A program made the translations under genes and the position numbers. The notes below the pieces were generated by a model. The model worked only from the letters and a program-made list of their open reading frames with translations, made no database searches and was not told where the DNA came from. A stretch of 64,000 nucleotides of DNA, taken from contig JAHDYR010000064.1 of the NCBI GenBank assembly GCA_019828565.1, positions 186,001 to 250,000 of the forward strand, read 5' to 3'. Below, in pieces: positions 49,301 to 57,470 of the stretch; position 1 is the stretch's first letter; each line of letters starts with the position of its first letter. The DNA is from Carpediemonas membranifera (Eukaryota > Fornicata).

Positions 49301-52300
49301 CGACTTGATGGCCAAGTCGATGGTGCGTGTCTCATAAACCTTGCAAATCTCCTTGACAGTGTCTATCGGCGTGCCAGGCTCGACCTCGCCGATAAGTTCG
49401 ATGACCATGGGTTCAGGGTATGGAGCTGCTCCTATCTTATGGGGGGTGAAGACCAGCCTGCCCGTGGTTGGTTTGCTGAACACAGGAGTAAAGGTCACAG
49501 GGAATTCCACCGTGGCCTTGGACTCGATCTTGACGAGCTCGCTGTCGCTGGTAAAGTCGCCAGTGCCAGTCATGGAGACAGAGTACTGAGCTTGCTTCTT
49601 GGTAGGGTTGGTCAGCTTCACGTGCTTCACAAGAGGCTCGTTAAGCTTGGCTGAGAAGGACAGTGTCAGCTTGGGGGCAAAAGCGGCCATGCGCTGGTTA
49701 AGGTAGAGTGCAAAGATCGCCATATCGCGTGCTGATCCCTTAGAGATGTCAGCGGGCACGGCACCGAGGTCGAGCTTAAGTCTGGTCATGGCGTCGCATA
49801 CGGCGCTCTGCAGGTCGGCCGTGAGACGCTCAGGATCGTAGTCTGGGGTATCCATCTTCTCAGCGTATGTTCTGAGCCCAGGCTCGAAGTCGCTGATGTT
49901 GACGAGATCTCTGCCGAGTAGACACGCGACTAATGCCCGCTTGAGGACGGAGAGCGAGGGTACGTTCTTGAGCATGGCCGCGGCGAAGGCGATGCAGTCG
50001 GAGAGAGCGTCAAATGTGGTATACACTATCCTCTTGGATGCGGCATAAAGGCTGACCTCCAGGGGGACGTCTGTGTCGACCTTCTCGCCCTTGCTGACGA
50101 TGATGCGCTGGAGGACCTTGGCCGCGTCGGCTGGGAACTCTTCTTCCTTAACTGGACCATAAATAAACTCGTACGCGGTTAAATTGATCCAGTTGAGCAG
50201 GTTGAGCTCCTGGGCAGAGTATATATTGCTCCCGCTGGCTGCAGGAAGTCTCGCAGCGACGAGCTTGGCGCCCGGCGTGGCTGGGAGCGGCTTGACAGCG
50301 TTCATGGCGAACAGCTTGATCAGTTGGTAAAGAATCGAGCTCCAGGCCGAGGGGGCGACAATCTCCCAAACCTGGGAGAAGACTGCGTTCATCCGAACAC
50401 TGACAATGACAGGAGGTACCACATCGCCGCTGCCCACCGTCCTCTGACAATGGTGAATGAACTCCTTCTGGGGAAGCAGAGAGGCGGGCATGACGTGATT
50501 AATCAGCGCTCCGTGTGATTTGAGAGAGACTAATATGCCGTCAATCAGGCTGAGGTTGGCGTCCACGCGCTGGTCAATAGTACCGGTACGAGGGAGGGTC
50601 TTCGTCTGAATGGGGCGGCCCGTCAGAGCTTCGACTAGCTCGACTGCGATGGTGGGGTTGTCGGCGAGGGCGGCGGGGTTGTCTCCGATGGCGAAGAGGC
50701 GGGGGTAGAGCGTGCCGAGGTACTTGAGAAGCATGGCGCTCGAGAGGTCGTCTTCTACGCCAGCGCCGCAGGGGAACGCCCAAGGGATGACAGGCTTCAC
50801 GGCAGTTTCTGAGACATCCGACAATGCTGCGGTGACAAACCTACTGAGCAAATCTGACAAAACTCCGGCCCGAACCTTGTAAGCGTCGCGGTGGGATACA
50901 GGGATGGGAACATCCTTAGCGAGCACTGCCAGGCCAGCGTACTGGGACTTGAGGATGGGGTGATCGAGAGGCACAGTACCGTCGGCCGCACCGGCGACAA
51001 ACATGCGGGAGAAAGTAGTCTGGCCGCTTGCCACGACAGCTGCTGCGTCGCTGATGACGTCAGGCTCAAGTGTGAGACCGTTCCTGGGTAGCTGAGCTAC
51101 TATAGGCTTTCCAGGTACGGACTTGAGTGTGAGCAGGTTCTTGTGGCCCATAATAAAGGGTAGAGCCATCATGAGGGATGTGTCTGTGGTGCCAGAGATG
51201 AAGACAGCGGCCTTCTTCCCGGACGGGTCGGCGAATTCCAGCTTGGCTGTGAACGAGATGGGCTTCTTTGAGGCGAAAGACACGGTCACGGGAATAGAAG
51301 CGATGTTGTAAGCCAGAAGATTGCCCTTGGGGAACGTAACGAGCAACGGCGTCCTGCTAGTATCCGGGGGCAAGATGCATCTGATCTCTGAGCTCTGGTG
51401 GCCGACGTTGATGATGTGGAAAGTGGCCATAGCCGGCACACCGACAGGCACAGTTGGAAGCACCACGTGCTGGCGGTCGAAGGTGATGCAAGGCTCATGG
51501 GGAACACCGCGGAGATCGACGACGTGAGGTCGGTAGCCGTCAATAGCGGCCTCGTCGGCCTTGCGTTGGGCTTCTTTCCGGTCAGGAGGTCCGTTGCCGG
51601 CGGTAGGGCGCATGAAGTCGTTCGCGATGGGGCCGTAGTGGAGCGTAAGCTGCTGTTGGACAGAGCGAGCGTGGAATACGGGATGGAAGGTGATCGTCAG
51701 CTGCTCAGACGAGTGCGGCTCGACGACTCCGTGCTGTGGCGAGGCACTGAAGCATGAATCCTCAGGGAACAGGCCGCAGAACGGGACTGGGGTCGAAGAG
51801 GGGTTGGAAAGCTCGATTCCAGCCTTGTACACAGAGTGCTTGCCAGCTATATTCGAGGCGGAGACAGGTCTCACCCCGAAGTTAATGAGGTGGCGAGAGA
51901 CGAGCAGCTGGGGCCTGGTGCTCGTCGCAAGGATCCGGGCCTGCTCGAGGTGAACCGGGGGCTGAGGCAGACCCGCGACTGTGATTGGGAGTCTAAAGTC
52001 GTGAGTCACATCTCCGGCGGGGGTAAACGCAACGTCAAGGCTGACCTCGCCCATCTGAGCTAGAATGACTCGGACCAAGTGGACAGACTCCATCGTGTCC
52101 TCTGATCTTTCACCATGACCCTCGTCGGGCCGACCTGAAAGCTCGGCCTCCATCTGCCCCTTGGTGACTGGAGCAATGGCGTCTCTGTCAGCGTCGTAGG
52201 GGATGTGGATGGCGAACTCCGGGGTGTTTGAGAAGTCTACGAAGAGGAGGGCGGGGATGGGCGAGTTGTTCTTAAGCTGCACTGACTTGGTTACAGTCAG

Positions 52301-55252
52301 ACAGACTGGGACTCGACCAAAGTCGATGGGAAGGCCTGAAGTCACGCGGATGTCCGGAACCTGAATGTCTGCGGTCAATTGGAGGGTCTGCTTGGCTCCT
52401 CCCCGCACGCCTATCGTGATGGGTGTGTCCAGGACCTGCGCCTTGTTGGACAAGATTGTGACTGTCAGCTCAGCGGTGGTTCCACCCGGTACGCAGCCTT
52501 GCTTGGGAGTGACCGAGATGGCCGAGACTGCTGAGCCAACCTGGTAGTATGCCTCGGTCGACCTAGGGTTCTTGAGGGTCACCTTGAGGGTTTTCTCCAT
52601 TCCGACCGAGATTACTCCGAAAGGCAGGGCCTGGGCGAGCACGCGGAGGTCGGCTGGGGTGATGGATGCCTTGACTGCTACAGAAACAGTCTCGCCGCCG
52701 ACAACGTCGAAGTTGACCGACTCATCAAGCGAGGCCTTGGCCCCAGGCAGCCACTGGATGTCGACTGGGCGATCAGAGTTGGCCGGGATTTCCCCAGACG
52801 CGGGAATGACATTAAAGTCTTCCGAAGTCACAGACGCTGACCACTGAGCAATGGTGTTCCCCTCGTTTCTCAGCACGAGCTGCTTGGGCACAACCCGGTC
52901 GAACATATTACCGCTCGAGAGACTGAACATGAGCTCGCGGACTGAGGGAACGACACGAACGGGCCGAACGACAGCCACAACACTGAGTTGGAAGCACTGC
53001 TGATCGTTGATGGCAACCGTGATCACTCTGGAAAAGGCGTCGACGGGCGTGTGGCAGGAAACTGTGATGTCGAACCCAGCCATGTTGCCTGGGTTGAGTA
53101 CCTGGGACTTGGGTCGGACAACCACCTGGTCGTCACCGTCGCAGTGGAGCGAGACCTTGACGGCGTGTGAGTTATCATTGGCGACGTTGAAAGAGAGTGT
53201 TTCGGACGACATAACTGTCAGAACCCCGTAGTCGAAGTGTCTGGGTCCAGTGGTGACTCTGGAAAGAATGGCTTCGTCCACCATCTTCGAGCACCCCTCC
53301 ATCTCGGCGTCGAGAGTTGGTTCCGACTTGAACTTCGCCTTGACGAGCTTCCTGATCTCATCCAGCCGGGGCCTGGAGAGCACCGGGGCCTGACCTACAA
53401 CACCGGTGCCCCCAGTGACTGCGGCGTCGACCTTGGGCATCTCGAGGACCGGTTCGCGGAGGGTAGAGATCGGGTCGAAAGCACTGCGTTTGCTGGCTGC
53501 CTCCTTGGCTTTCTTGGCGAGGTACGTGGGTTTAGTCGCCCCGAGCGTGGCGTTCTGGTCGACCAGTCTGTTGTGGGTCCCCCCGCTGAGCATTCTCTTA
53601 GTCAAGGGCGTGCGGGTCGACGCCCTGGACCTGTTGTCCTTTCCCATGCCGTACTGGCCGCTGCCAGTGAGGGCGACCTGGAGATCAATGCATTTGGCCA
53701 GACGAAGGACGATGGCCGCGTTCTTGGGGACTGGAGCCAAACTCTTGGGTATGAATGTTACATGGAAATCAACTGATTGAAGTCGGCCGAGTGATGTGAC
53801 TTCCGGACGGATGGAGAAGGCATGGGGCATCTTAAGAACCTCAACTGGGACGTTGACGCGCTCCGACTTGTTAGTGAGTGTAAAAGACATCGTACGCTCT
53901 GCCCCGACAATCACAGGACCGAAAGCGAGCTTATTAGTCGACAACACCACATGGGGGCGAACTGCGGTGGCAGTGAATGGGACGGCCATGACTTGCCCCG
54001 TCGCCCCGACGATGAGGTCGAGTGCCAGGTCGTATTGACGTTCATCCGCGTCTGTACGGGCGAGCCTGGTCTCTGTGCCAATTGCAGAGGGCGGGCGGTT
54101 GTCGCCTTCGAGGTGAGTTACTACGCCGCCGGATGCATCGGCCGTGGCATTGTTGATAAAACGTTGAGCCTGCTCGAGCACGTTCTCGTCAGCGACTGGG
54201 GTGAACTTGAGCAGCACTTCCTGCTCAGAGTAGGGTGGGATAGTGCCCTCCCGGGGCTCGAAAGAGACGTTGGTCGCCTCGGGCACGTCCTTACGGGTTC
54301 TTACTGTGACCGCAGAGTATGTTGACATGTCATCCTCCTCGGGCTGGGCAGCATCTCTCAGGCGCAGGTTGTAGTCGAGCGGGACGGCTGTAGGATTTGA
54401 AACAATCAGAGTCTTGCTTACGACGGTGTTATAGAAGACTCGGCCGAGGGTCATCGCTGTCAGGGGAGCTGGACGGGCGCGCTTGGTCGGACGGTGCATC
54501 AGGGCGACCAGCGCGGTCACTATGGAGGCGTTGATGACGATGTGGATGGCAGGCAGGGGATCTGCCGTGGGTGATGCGTACGAAAATGCCGCTACGACGT
54601 TAAGAACGCCCACAGCGGAGCCTTGGACAGTGAAGACGACCTCCTGACTCTCTCCGGGGCCGAGGGAGCCTGTCATAGGCGAGGCGGTGATGCAACCGGT
54701 GGGTGATTCCCCGCTCTCGAGCTTGAGCTCCCAGTCACCCTCACCTGGTCCGATGTTGGTGATACGGACCACCTGCTCGACGTCCTGGCCCAGAAGCACG
54801 TTGCCAAAGTCCAGTCCGGCCTGGTCGAGCTCAAACTCTGGGTGGGCGGGTACTACTTTGATGGGGACTACGACTTCTTCCTTATGCGCCTCGACGGAGG
54901 TGGACTGCGCTGTGATGATCAGTTGGTCGTTCTGGGTGCGTGTGATTGGATCCGTGGCGTCTAGATAGATGCGGACGATCTTGCCGAGGCCTGGAGAGAG
55001 CTGCCTGGTCTCGCGGCCTGCGCTTGGGTTGTTCGGATCGGCGTTCTTCTGACTCTCTAGGAATACTGCGGTTATGTGAGGATTAGCAGGAGTCTTGGAG
55101 GATAGACGCACACGAATAGGCTCGTTCACAGTGATATTCTGCACAGAGATGTCTACGTAGTATATAGAGTTCGAAGACACGTCGAATTTGATCGATGGCG
55201 GCGTAATGCTCATTAGATTGCCATTAAGCAATCGCTTCGTGCCGCTCATCAT
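46325..55252 (-). CDS. CFAP47: CFAP47-like flagellar central-apparatus protein
   Basis: 2975 aa from the ATG at 55252 (3025 from the first ATG at 55402). Seen: many ASH/Hydin-type Ig-like repeats, recognisable by strands such as VRITNIGPGEGDWELKL, LTNPTKKQAQYSVSMTG and VTFTPVFSKPTTGRLVF. Near residues 1680-1810 there is a calponin-homology domain (AQELNLLNWINLTAYEF through FDALSDCIAFAAAM). ASH arrays with an internal CH domain and this size (human CFAP47 is about 3190 aa) fit CFAP47 of the C1c/C2 projections better than Hydin. No stop or shift interrupts the 9-kb frame and no intron is needed. The N-terminal 50 extra residues look unlike the rest, hence the later start. Confidence 0.82.
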   Translation of the reverse strand: MMSGTKRLLNGNLMSITPPSIKFDVSSNSIYYVDISVQNITVNEPIRVRLSSKTPANPHITAVFLESQKNADPNNPSAGRETRQLSPGLGKIVRIYLDATDPITRTQNDQLIITAQSTSVEAHKEEVVVPIKVVPAHPEFELDQAGLDFGNVLLGQDVEQVVRITNIGPGEGDWELKLESGESPTGCITASPMTGSLGPGESQEVVFTVQGSAVGVLNVVAAFSYASPTADPLPAIHIVINASIVTALVALMHRPTKRARPAPLTAMTLGRVFYNTVVSKTLIVSNPTAVPLDYNLRLRDAAQPEEDDMSTYSAVTVRTRKDVPEATNVSFEPREGTIPPYSEQEVLLKFTPVADENVLEQAQRFINNATADASGGVVTHLEGDNRPPSAIGTETRLARTDADERQYDLALDLIVGATGQVMAVPFTATAVRPHVVLSTNKLAFGPVIVGAERTMSFTLTNKSERVNVPVEVLKMPHAFSIRPEVTSLGRLQSVDFHVTFIPKSLAPVPKNAAIVLRLAKCIDLQVALTGSGQYGMGKDNRSRASTRTPLTKRMLSGGTHNRLVDQNATLGATKPTYLAKKAKEAASKRSAFDPISTLREPVLEMPKVDAAVTGGTGVVGQAPVLSRPRLDEIRKLVKAKFKSEPTLDAEMEGCSKMVDEAILSRVTTGPRHFDYGVLTVMSSETLSFNVANDNSHAVKVSLHCDGDDQVVVRPKSQVLNPGNMAGFDITVSCHTPVDAFSRVITVAINDQQCFQLSVVAVVRPVRVVPSVRELMFSLSSGNMFDRVVPKQLVLRNEGNTIAQWSASVTSEDFNVIPASGEIPANSDRPVDIQWLPGAKASLDESVNFDVVGGETVSVAVKASITPADLRVLAQALPFGVISVGMEKTLKVTLKNPRSTEAYYQVGSAVSAISVTPKQGCVPGGTTAELTVTILSNKAQVLDTPITIGVRGGAKQTLQLTADIQVPDIRVTSGLPIDFGRVPVCLTVTKSVQLKNNSPIPALLFVDFSNTPEFAIHIPYDADRDAIAPVTKGQMEAELSGRPDEGHGERSEDTMESVHLVRVILAQMGEVSLDVAFTPAGDVTHDFRLPITVAGLPQPPVHLEQARILATSTRPQLLVSRHLINFGVRPVSASNIAGKHSVYKAGIELSNPSSTPVPFCGLFPEDSCFSASPQHGVVEPHSSEQLTITFHPVFHARSVQQQLTLHYGPIANDFMRPTAGNGPPDRKEAQRKADEAAIDGYRPHVVDLRGVPHEPCITFDRQHVVLPTVPVGVPAMATFHIINVGHQSSEIRCILPPDTSRTPLLVTFPKGNLLAYNIASIPVTVSFASKKPISFTAKLEFADPSGKKAAVFISGTTDTSLMMALPFIMGHKNLLTLKSVPGKPIVAQLPRNGLTLEPDVISDAAAVVASGQTTFSRMFVAGAADGTVPLDHPILKSQYAGLAVLAKDVPIPVSHRDAYKVRAGVLSDLLSRFVTAALSDVSETAVKPVIPWAFPCGAGVEDDLSSAMLLKYLGTLYPRLFAIGDNPAALADNPTIAVELVEALTGRPIQTKTLPRTGTIDQRVDANLSLIDGILVSLKSHGALINHVMPASLLPQKEFIHHCQRTVGSGDVVPPVIVSVRMNAVFSQVWEIVAPSAWSSILYQLIKLFAMNAVKPLPATPGAKLVAARLPAASGSNIYSAQELNLLNWINLTAYEFIYGPVKEEEFPADAAKVLQRIIVSKGEKVDTDVPLEVSLYAASKRIVYTTFDALSDCIAFAAAMLKNVPSLSVLKRALVACLLGRDLVNISDFEPGLRTYAEKMDTPDYDPERLTADLQSAVCDAMTRLKLDLGAVPADISKGSARDMAIFALYLNQRMAAFAPKLTLSFSAKLNEPLVKHVKLTNPTKKQAQYSVSMTGTGDFTSDSELVKIESKATVEFPVTFTPVFSKPTTGRLVFTPHKIGAAPYPEPMVIELIGEVEPGTPIDTVKEICKVYETRTIDLAIKSPFTRKGQFDVRLGQSRDTTAITVRPNATDAKAIAMRARQRIEGRLVTPDAFTLGTSSKTVSLEPGEKKTHRMRLRFHPLQPGAYHAILTFSDDALGEFTYAVSGTAVLPDPTDTYHLTTTSEETQRDIDLPWDNPIVKRLNGMPGLPVIQQAFKDSDSLDYAVEFSADHVGGPPEVTLYNPSKRTAGQETQPNLYPLKVKALSAGTYPVRMTMRSAYDVRVADIELTVHEPGVDMHIEFEARVRDVISQKIPVHNSSTKEIAYKVLLTGEGFTGNSGFRVGPGGSTNYDLTFTPKRTGLHEGKLVLINQESGAESTCTLVAEVDDPAAEDYLTIEATARQPEERTIDVVNPFDHPVTYAVSCDEEWITGPTALNVPSKGTAPYTFQVLTNRATAVRGTITFTAPSGQFVWYAIELHATPPQPEAAITLQTKCHEPISTELTITNPADWAAQFSVDINGPALYGDSVVMIGPRESVSYQIVYSPMIPGSSRGSISFISDSEDFWFELNLEAEVADPVAMPAFSAEIGSTQTQAVTLDNPLATAVKYYVHNTNPQNYATVPAGDIIVPAQGTVHVEFVYTPTSITATETGRISFKSRTAGEYVYDVTGNGMPPSEQVPIRTLAQPGATNTTMVMFKNPFPKSLHTSVSLISDTPDAWQLMMKKPDHVVTPPFGSLQVPVCFFAPTMAQFKATVRITDLNSDDDVPLAWDSPIIGIADIPATGRTTKLVTRARSELRHKANFELYRLAETWTDSRDALPFAASLRFPDDDESMIAQTLSVSPTMFTMVRGEVEVPLQFTFKPLRSMSSPVELIIEDTSRGGRWHFDLLVTATVPDIDDTISIAAAPNTSGLVTLALNNVHSAYSPFAATFTPESPVEFAVEPPNGVLEPAGSTPTQLTISYSPTSYGNPQAGILVVTTDRMEWRYQVKGSFPTYEVPEAKSRIREIIQPTASHPGSSAANRARKNFMSRNITSVKGRKASATMLRRTSTNATLQ

Positions 55253-55441
55253 CAAGAACGAAGTTTCGTTTGTGTGGAAATTTGCATAAACTGCGAAGGA
55301 TGATTGAGGCCATCCAGCCCCAGGGCATGCTATGCTAGTGTGCAGGCTGGCCCCATAAACCTCGTTTTTCTTAATTTGGGGCTGCAGCTTTTTTTCATGC
55401 AAATTCGAACAGCGGTGATCGTCGTGGGTTGTTAGTGGAGA

Positions 55442-55972
55442 ATGCGCATTGAACCTTGCTCTTTCTGTTCAAAACCGATCTATCCCGGTCATGGCATTAT
55501 GTTTGTCCGGAATGATGCTCGTATCTTCCGTTTCTGTGGCAGCAAGTGCAGAAAGAACCACAACTTGAAGCGCCAGCCCAAGAAGACCGCATGGACCAAG
55601 GCCCACCGCCGTGCTGCTGGTAAGGAGCTTATGCGTGATTCCACCTTCGAGATGGAGCGTCGCCGCAACCGTCCCGTCCGCTACAACCGCGATCTGATGG
55701 AGACTACTGTCCACGCCATCCGCCGCATCAACAAGATCCGCTCTGATCGCGAGCAGCGCCACCACGTGCAGCGTATGCGCGAGGCTGTTGCCAAGATGAA
55801 CGCCAAGGAGACTGCTCAGCAGGCCAAGGCCGCGGCCACCCACCAGGAAGTCCCCGAAGAGATCCGTGCTGCTGCTCAGGCTGTTCAGAACATGGTACCT
55901 CCCAAGAAGGCGAAGATCTCCCGCCCGAAGCAGGCCCAGAAGGAGAAGGTCATGGTCGAGAGGAACGAGTGA
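55442..55972 (+). CDS. RLP24: Ribosome biogenesis factor RLP24 (eL24 paralogue)
   Basis: 176 aa. Seen: [25 protein letters not shown]...[11 protein letters not shown], the eL24 zinc site (C-x2-C...C-x3-C), then [13 protein letters not shown] and a long basic helix. The first ten residues and the RAAGKEL block separate RLP24/RSL24D1 from the ribosomal eL24. Known: RLP24 holds the eL24 site on nuclear pre-60S and recruits the AAA-ATPase Drg1. It shares a 190-bp divergent intergenic region with CFAP47. Confidence 0.9.
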   Translation: MRIEPCSFCSKPIYPGHGIMFVRNDARIFRFCGSKCRKNHNLKRQPKKTAWTKAHRRAAGKELMRDSTFEMERRRNRPVRYNRDLMETTVHAIRRINKIRSDREQRHHVQRMREAVAKMNAKETAQQAKAAATHQEVPEEIRAAAQAVQNMVPPKKAKISRPKQAQKEKVMVERNE

Positions 55973-56232
55973 GCCTGAGAAAATACAACAGAGTAGATCA
56001 CGTTAAAATCGGACACATTTCTTTGTATTTAGGGGCGGGATGTGTGTTGTCTGCTCCTCATTGGCTTGGACCCGAGCATTGCATCTGAGAGAGGCGGCCG
56101 TGCTCGGCAATCAAATGATGGGACACAGTGTATCAACGGATAGCACCCCTGGCTGGCTGGCTCCTCTCTCGACTGTACGCGCGCCTCCAGACCCCAGTTT
56201 GGACATATTCTGCACATTCGTTAAATCACGAG

Positions 56233-56702
56233 ATGTCTCAAGCCCGGCAAGCTGCAAGCACAATCAACTACCTAGAAGCACAAGAGAAGTCTGAAAAGTC
56301 ACGTCGGCCGCTTATCGCCGATCCTAACAACCGCAGAGAGAAGTACGTCCACTTTCCCCTCAATTACTCAGCAAGCTGCGCCAACTGCTCATGAATGAAA
56401 GCGAGTCTGTTCGTCTCCGCTACAGGATCCACCGCGAGACTTCATTTGCCGGCGATGCGATGATGGGACAAGGTTCTCTCCGCCGTCTCATGGCCACAGC
56501 CGTAGAACAAGGCGGCAGAGGACAATCCATCGACGCAGACGCCATAGTAGTGATGCAGAGCTTCTGCAAGACCTACATGACTGAGCTCATGGCCGAGGCG
56601 ATGGCGATCCAGGAGTCTTGGGGCGACTCGGGTCAGCTTTGTCCTGTACATATAGAGGAGGCACACAGAAGGCTCAAACGAGACGGGTTGGCGGCTAACT
56701 AG
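56233..56702 (+). CDS. TAF11: TFIID subunit TAF11 (histone fold)
   Basis: 146 aa with one 29-nt intron. Seen: the TAFII28 histone fold at about residues 65-140 (SLRRLMATAVEQGG...AIVVMQSFCKTYMTELMAEAMAIQESWGD, then HIEEAHRRLKRDG). The E-x-W-G-x and L-x-P/V-x-H-x-x-E-A-x-RR-L-K pattern is diagnostic. The N-terminal exon (37 codons, basic) is joined at 56343-56371. Known: TAF11 pairs with TAF13 in TFIID. It ends 141 bp from the convergent H2A.Z gene. Confidence 0.82.
56343..56371 (+). other. 29-nt intron in TAF11
   Basis: Begins GTACGT and ends ATTACTCAG; joins the N-terminal exon to KLRQLLMNES in frame. Confidence 0.72.
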
Positions 56703-56843
56703 GCATTGTTGGTGTTGTACAGCTCTAAGACACCACAGCAATCCCTCACATAAATTTGCAGCATTCCCGAGAGAGCGATGAAAGTCACACCTTGCTTTAA
56801 GTCCAGCGCCATCCACCCCTCTACAACAACAGAAACTATACAT

Positions 56844-57277
56844 TTAACGGCGCATTCTGTCAGCACGACCCATGAGTCCGCCCTCCATCTCTTCGTTCTT
56901 GCGGAGGAGCTTCTTGTGGATGTGGGGCACAACACCTCCACCGGCAATGGTGGCGCTGACGAGGCCGTCGAGCTCATCATCCTGGCGGACGGCAAGCTGG
57001 ATGTGGCGGGGGTTGATACGCTTGACCTTGAGATCGCGGGCAGTGTTGCCAGCGAGCTCGAGAACCTCGGCGCAAAGGTATTCGAGAACGGCAGCGGTGA
57101 AGATGGCGGCGTTGCCAGCAACACGGCCGTGGAGGTTCACGCGATCCTTCATCATGCGGTGAATACGACCGACGGGGAATTGGAGACCAGCACGCGCGGA
57201 TCTAGACTGCATAATGGCGTATTGAAATTACATGCCTTGTTCTTCTTCTTAATGGAGCCGTTAGGAGCACCGGACAT
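56844..57277 (-). CDS. H2AZ: Histone H2A.Z
   Basis: 134 aa with a proposed 29-nt GC-AG intron. Seen: [50 protein letters not shown] and [16 protein letters not shown]. The DLKVKRI and GGGV-x-PHIH segments are H2A.Z features; canonical H2A has DNKKTRI and GGVLPNI. Splicing gives a normal basic tail ([14 protein letters not shown], then SRSARAGLQ). An unspliced start at MQSRSARAG would remove the tail. Known: H2A.Z marks promoters and +1 nucleosomes. Confidence 0.9.
57207..57235 (-). other. 29-nt GC-AG intron in H2A.Z
   Basis: Begins GCATGT and ends ATTATGCAG on the coding strand, after codon 14. Apart from the C at position 2, its donor fits the local G-T-N-Y-G-T pattern. Confidence 0.6.
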
Positions 57278-57328
57278 TTGTTTTGATACCTGGTGTCAGC
57301 AACTGGCGCGCCATGGATGAATGGCTCA

Positions 57329-57341
57329 TTTTTGCGCAAAA
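57329..57341. promoter_or_regulatory. TTTTTGCGCAAAA element upstream of H2A.Z
   Basis: 13-bp near-palindrome of T-tract/GCGC/A-tract form, 52 bp upstream of the H2A.Z ATG; weak member of the motif class seen before ribosomal genes. Confidence 0.3.
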
Positions 57342-57470
57342 TTTGTCAACAAGTCATGGGGTAGGGCGAGATGACTGAGGAAGGGCGATCTGGCAGGGCC
57401 GGAAGTTGGGTTAATTTGTGGAGCATTTTTCGGGAGCATTTGGGCAGACCACCAGAATTCGCCCTTAGCA

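Noticed and set aside
46325-55402. Hydin as identity of the giant ASH-domain protein
   Set aside because: Hydin is about 5000 aa with a different central region; the internal calponin-homology domain and about 3000-aa size fit CFAP47 better.
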